Part shown: one piece after another, positions 60,719 to 64,000 of the stretch | How positions within the stretch are numbered: position 1 is the first letter of the stretch | Layout of the letters: each line of letters opens with the position of its first letter | NCBI RefSeq assembly: GCF_014644435.1 | Contig: NZ_BMKR01000011.1 | Coordinates: 165,522-229,521, forward strand | Source of the DNA: Paenibacillus albidus | Lineage (GTDB): Bacteria; Bacillota; Bacilli; Paenibacillales; Paenibacillaceae | Length of the DNA stretch: 64,000 nt | Reading direction: 5' to 3' | Notes under the pieces: generated by a model | What the model saw: only the letters and a program-made list of their open reading frames with translations | Database searches by the model: none | What the model was told of the DNA's origin: nothing | Program-made: the position numbers and the translations under genes

Positions 60719-62758
60719 TTAGTTTTTGTCCGACAGGATCAGTACGCCCCGGCCCGGGACTGCAGCCGAACCGCTGAAGGTCTTGCCGGTGAGCAGATCG
60801 GTACGTTCTGCGGAACCGATCTCGGCGCTGAGTTCGCCCGGTGTATGATTCAGCAGGAACAGATAGGACACGCCATCCTTTACGCGTTGCACAGACTCGA
60901 TGCCTTCCGGTGCCCTTACGAGCGGCTGGATGTTCTTTTCGGCACACAGATTCGCGAGGAATTCTCTCAGGAAACCAGCTTGCGGACTGGTCGCTACGTA
61001 ATAGGCTTTGCCTTCGCCGAACGTGTTGACTGTAAGTGCCGGCATACCCTGGTAGAAATCCGAACCATACTGCGCAAGCACTTCCGCACCTTCAGAGTGA
61101 ATCAAGTCGCAAAGCGTATCACATGGATAAGAGCCGCTTAAACCGCCCCATTCCCGGTTCATTACAATTTCGTTGCTCATGCCCGGCAGCAGGGCATCAA
61201 TTTCCTCTGCCCAGATGCCCAGCACCTTGCGCAGCTCCCCGGGATACCCGCCTACGGTGACGAGATCGTTCTCGTTGACAATCCCGCTGAAATAGGTCGT
61301 GATGAAGGTTCCGCCCGCTTTGACAAAAGCCTCCACCTTCTCCGCAAAACCCGGTTTGATCATGTACAGCACCGGTGCGATAACAATCTCGTATTTGGAC
61401 AGATTCTCTTCGACTCCGATCATGTCGGCTTCGATATTCTGCTGATACAAAGCATCATAATACTTGTGGACCTCATTCACATAATCCAGCGCGACGGAAG
61501 GTCCGCTGGACAGATCAAGCGCCCAGCGGTTCTCCCAGTCGTAAATAATTCCGATTTTGGCCGCACCGCGGGCATCCAGCAGCTGGTCACCAAGCTGCTC
61601 CAGCTCTTTGCCTAGCTCCGCACATTCACGGAAGACACGGGTATGCTCGTGGCCCACATGCTCAATTACAGCGCCATGGTACTTCTCGCAGGCTCCAATG
61701 GAACGGCGCAGCTGGAAGAACAGCACGGTATCCGCGCCGCGTGCCACAGCCTGGTAGCTCCACAGACGCATTACGCCCGGACGCTTCAGGGAATTATAAG
61801 GCTGCCAGTTCTGCTGGCTTGGTGTTTGTTCCATCAGCATAAACGGCTGGCCGCTCTTCAGGCCGCGCATCAGATCATGCGTCATCGCCGTGAAGCTTAC
61901 GGGTGTATCCAGTGATGGGTAGTTGTCCCATGAGATAACATCCATATGCTTGGCCCACTCAAAATAATCCAGCTCCGGATAGAAGCCCATCAGATTGGTC
62001 GTCACCGGTATGTTCTTGCTGTGCTCCTTGATGGCTTCATATTCAATCTTGTAGCATTCCAGCAGGGAGTAAGACATAAATCTGCGGTAATCCAGCGAGA
62101 TCCCCTGGAAGTTGGTACGGTTGCCGTTCCATTCTTCACTGAGCTCATTCGGTACGACAATTTCTTCCCAGTCATAGAACGTATGGCCCCAGAAGCGTGT
62201 ATTCCAGGCTTTGTTCAGGGCATCAAGCGAACCGTAACGCTCCTTCAGCCAGACACGGAAGGCAGCTTCGGACTGTTCGGAATAATCATAACCGCCATAT
62301 TCATTGGAGATATGCCAAGCCACCAGGCCCGGATGATCCTTATAACGTTCCGCCAGCTTCCCGGCCAGTCTGGCCGCGAACTTGCGGTATACCGCACTGT
62401 TCGGATTGGAGTTGTGGCGGCCGCCGAACTTGCGTTTTCTTCCCTGGACATCGACACGGGTCACTTCCGGATAGCGGTGGGCCATCCAGGCCGGATGCGC
62501 GCCTGTCGCAGTAGCCAGGCAGACGTAGGTGCCATTCTGGTAGAGCCGATCTATTAATGCATCCAATGTGGAGAAATCATAGGTGTCTTCCGAAGGCTGA
62601 ATCAGCGCCCAGGAGAATACATTGATCGTGGCGACATCAATCCCCGCCAGCTTGAACATCCGCTCATCCTCTGCCCAATCTGGAGCCTCCCACTGTTCGG
62701 GATTGTAATCTCCTCCGTACCAAATCTTCGGCAATTTATCGTTGATCACACTTCGCAC
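60719..62758 (-). CDS. Glycoside hydrolase family 42 beta-galactosidase
   Basis: Protein of 679 residues, cytoplasmic: TIM barrel (about 1-400), with acid/base Glu153 in WHISNEYGG and nucleophile Glu310 in MLMEQTPSQ; then the trimerisation domain (about 400-610) and a small C-terminal beta domain. GGDYNPEQW near the start is the family signature. Cleaves beta-1,4-linked galactosides. Divergent from an AraC regulator that probably controls it. Confidence 0.95.
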   Translation of the reverse strand: MRSVINDKLPKIWYGGDYNPEQWEAPDWAEDERMFKLAGIDVATINVFSWALIQPSEDTYDFSTLDALIDRLYQNGTYVCLATATGAHPAWMAHRYPEVTRVDVQGRKRKFGGRHNSNPNSAVYRKFAARLAGKLAERYKDHPGLVAWHISNEYGGYDYSEQSEAAFRVWLKERYGSLDALNKAWNTRFWGHTFYDWEEIVVPNELSEEWNGNRTNFQGISLDYRRFMSYSLLECYKIEYEAIKEHSKNIPVTTNLMGFYPELDYFEWAKHMDVISWDNYPSLDTPVSFTAMTHDLMRGLKSGQPFMLMEQTPSQQNWQPYNSLKRPGVMRLWSYQAVARGADTVLFFQLRRSIGACEKYHGAVIEHVGHEHTRVFRECAELGKELEQLGDQLLDARGAAKIGIIYDWENRWALDLSSGPSVALDYVNEVHKYYDALYQQNIEADMIGVEENLSKYEIVIAPVLYMIKPGFAEKVEAFVKAGGTFITTYFSGIVNENDLVTVGGYPGELRKVLGIWAEEIDALLPGMSNEIVMNREWGGLSGSYPCDTLCDLIHSEGAEVLAQYGSDFYQGMPALTVNTFGEGKAYYVATSPQAGFLREFLANLCAEKNIQPLVRAPEGIESVQRVKDGVSYLFLLNHTPGELSAEIGSAERTDLLTGKTFSGSAAVPGRGVLILSDKN

Positions 62759-62789
62759 ATCCTTTATAGTATAAGTATATTTTCATTTT

Positions 62790-62812
62790 AAACGGTTAAC
62801 CAAGCGCTTTAA
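62790..62812. promoter_or_regulatory. cre-like and inverted-repeat site between GH42 and AraC genes
   Basis: AACGGTTAACC (62791-62801) contains the palindrome GGTTAACC, followed by AAGCGCTT (62802-62809), the core of catabolite-responsive elements. The full cre consensus is only partly met. Position between divergent sugar genes favours regulation by CcpA or the AraC protein. Confidence 0.4.
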
Positions 62813-62870
62813 ATATAATATTAAACCAAAGGCATATAATAATATGGAACTACACAGGAGATGACGACTA

Positions 62871-63704
62871 TTGACCGCAATCGCTCCGCGCAGAATCGTC
62901 TTTGCCCAGGAAGGCGGACAGCAGCTGCCGATTACCCTCGACAGCATGGGCTACAATCCCGATCAGGAAAAAGTCTCCCGCCCGGATGGCTACCACACCT
63001 ATCACTGGATTCAAACCACCTCAGGAGAGGGATTGCTTTATTTTGAAGACAAAACCCTGACTCTTGCCGAGGGCAGCGGTGTTCTGCTGCACCCCCACAC
63101 CCCTCATCGCTATGAAGCGCTGTCTCCGCCATGGCGCACCTATTATTTGACCTTCGGCGGCGAATCCAGCCGCCCTATTCTGGAGACACTGGGCATGCAG
63201 CCGAATGCCTTGTACCACTGGGAGAGCGAAGCTCCGCTCTCGCTGATGCTCGGTGAAATGCTCGACCGCCATGATGCGGCGGAGGATATGTTCAGCCTCG
63301 GCGCCTCGACGGACGCTTACCGCTTTTTGCTGACGCTTAGCAAATACGGGCAGCTGCATAACAATACAGCCATTTCCCGTAATGTGGACAAGCTCCAGCC
63401 GCTGCTTAAATGGATGGACAGCCATTATGGCGATCCCGATATCGGCCTGCATGATCTGTCCGCACAGCTCGGCGTGTCGGGGCGTTACCTGAACAGCCTG
63501 TTCCTCCAGACCTTCGTGCTCTCGCCTTACGCCTATTTCGTACGGCTTCGCATCCGCAAGAGCAAGGAACTGCTTGTCAGCAAGCCGAACCTGACGGTAA
63601 AAGCCATTTCGCAGCTTGTCGGCTTCCGTGATGTCAGCCATTTTGTCGCCACCTTTCGCAAGCAGTCGGCGGTTACACCGGAGCAATTTAGAAGACTGCA
63701 CTAA
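62871..63704 (+). CDS. AraC-family transcriptional regulator
   Basis: Protein of 277 residues: N-terminal cupin/AraC ligand domain (about 1-160, SRPDGYHTYHWIQTTSGEGLLYF, VLLHPHTPHRYEA) and C-terminal double helix-turn-helix (GLHDLSAQLGVSGRYLNSLF, LTVKAISQLVGFRDVSHFVATFRKQ). TTG start with AGGAG ten bases upstream; an ATG at 62861 is in another frame. Likely activates the divergent beta-galactosidase gene in response to a sugar. Confidence 0.92.
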   Translation: MTAIAPRRIVFAQEGGQQLPITLDSMGYNPDQEKVSRPDGYHTYHWIQTTSGEGLLYFEDKTLTLAEGSGVLLHPHTPHRYEALSPPWRTYYLTFGGESSRPILETLGMQPNALYHWESEAPLSLMLGEMLDRHDAAEDMFSLGASTDAYRFLLTLSKYGQLHNNTAISRNVDKLQPLLKWMDSHYGDPDIGLHDLSAQLGVSGRYLNSLFLQTFVLSPYAYFVRLRIRKSKELLVSKPNLTVKAISQLVGFRDVSHFVATFRKQSAVTPEQFRRLH

Positions 63705-63799
63705 AGTGCGGTCCTCTAGGGGCTGAGCTTTACTGGGCAGGAAGAGCTTGGACCGGGTGCTGTCGTCACTCCGTGAAACGCTTGGACCTCCGATCGCTG

Positions 63800-63855
63800 T
63801 TATTTCCGGATTCTCTCATTAGTAACCGCGCCCGGCGGTTAGAATCCGGGAATAA
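63800..63855. repeat. Imperfect hairpin repeat near the window end
   Basis: TTATTTCCGGATTCT (63800-63814) pairs with AGAATCCGGGAATAA (63841-63855, one G-U); an inner AACCGC-GCGGTT stem lies in the loop. It looks like a mobile or dispersed intergenic hairpin. The remainder of 63705-64000 shows no gene or other feature. Confidence 0.6.
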
Positions 63856-64000
63856 AGGCGAACGCTCCGCTTCTCCAGTCTCAAGCTTTCTCTCCATTCC
63901 TCCCGCTCCCTTGTCTTAATAAATATGATTTCGATAAAGGACTAGTACCTTGACCGCGAATAATTTTACCTTTAAGCTCTCCGTATAGAGTCAAATGGGG

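Noticed and set aside
1..64000. rRNA, tRNA, transposase or prophage genes
   Set aside because: None were recognised in either strand.

Overview
The window looks like a chromosomal segment of a Paenibacillus-type bacterium (Bacillota, Paenibacillaceae). The reasons are strong AGGAGG-type ribosome sites, frequent TTG/GTG starts, an S-layer-homology (SLH) anchored exoprotein, a class Ib nrdIEF operon, a four-subunit quinol oxidase, a Bacillus-type comQXPA quorum-sensing locus, Spo0A-like boxes and very G+C-balanced coding sequence. No rRNA, tRNA, transposase, phage gene or CRISPR array was seen.

Layout. 1-5117 (minus strand): a YtrA-type GntR/ABC transporter operon with a recognisable operator, a polar amino-acid ABC importer, and an exported NodB-fold polysaccharide deacetylase. 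5606-9501 (plus): a complete qoxABCD menaquinol oxidase operon closed by a perfect hairpin. 9922-11508: a chemoreceptor. 11651-20843 (minus): a cobalamin-riboswitch-controlled uptake locus. It encodes an SLH-anchored protein with transcobalamin-like modules, a lipoprotein with the same C-terminal module, and T, A-A and S subunits of an ECF transporter. 20843-21971: a non-coding tract of dispersed and duplicated repeats.

21972-39349 is the most unusual region, a roughly 17 kb multi-gene system. On the minus strand are a vWA exoprotein with a membrane anchor, a giant tubulin/FtsZ-like protein, an 801-residue partner of unknown fold, a membrane vWA protein, a small beta-rich protein, a zinc-ribbon GTPase and a membrane-anchored protein resembling GTPase-associated protein 1 (GAP1). 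Divergently transcribed are a 50-residue single-span protein, a zinc-ribbon membrane protein and a large single-span exoprotein. The parts (GTP switch, filament-type GTPase, metal-dependent adhesion domains, zinc ribbons, membrane anchors) suggest one membrane-linked complex. Gene families of this sort have been placed by comparative genomics among predicted NTP-dependent conflict or signalling systems, but none of that function is shown by this sequence.

39350-64000: a 51-bp tandem repeat; nrdIEF with promoter and paired NrdR-like boxes; a CPBP protease-like membrane protein; a GyrI-like effector-binding protein; an ADP-ribosylglycohydrolase; a Gfo/Idh/MocA oxidoreductase; a YceI-like protein; an OmpR/His-kinase pair; small lipoprotein, membrane and unknown genes; YciI- and YpsA-type proteins; the comQ-comX-comP-comA quorum-sensing locus flanked by two unknown genes; and a GH42 beta-galactosidase divergent from an AraC regulator.

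Functional links. Riboswitch, surface capture proteins and ECF transporter together make a coherent B12-scavenging pathway. ComQ prenylates ComX, which ComP senses and ComA relays. The GntR repressor, its operator and its ABC genes form a self-contained stress-type module.
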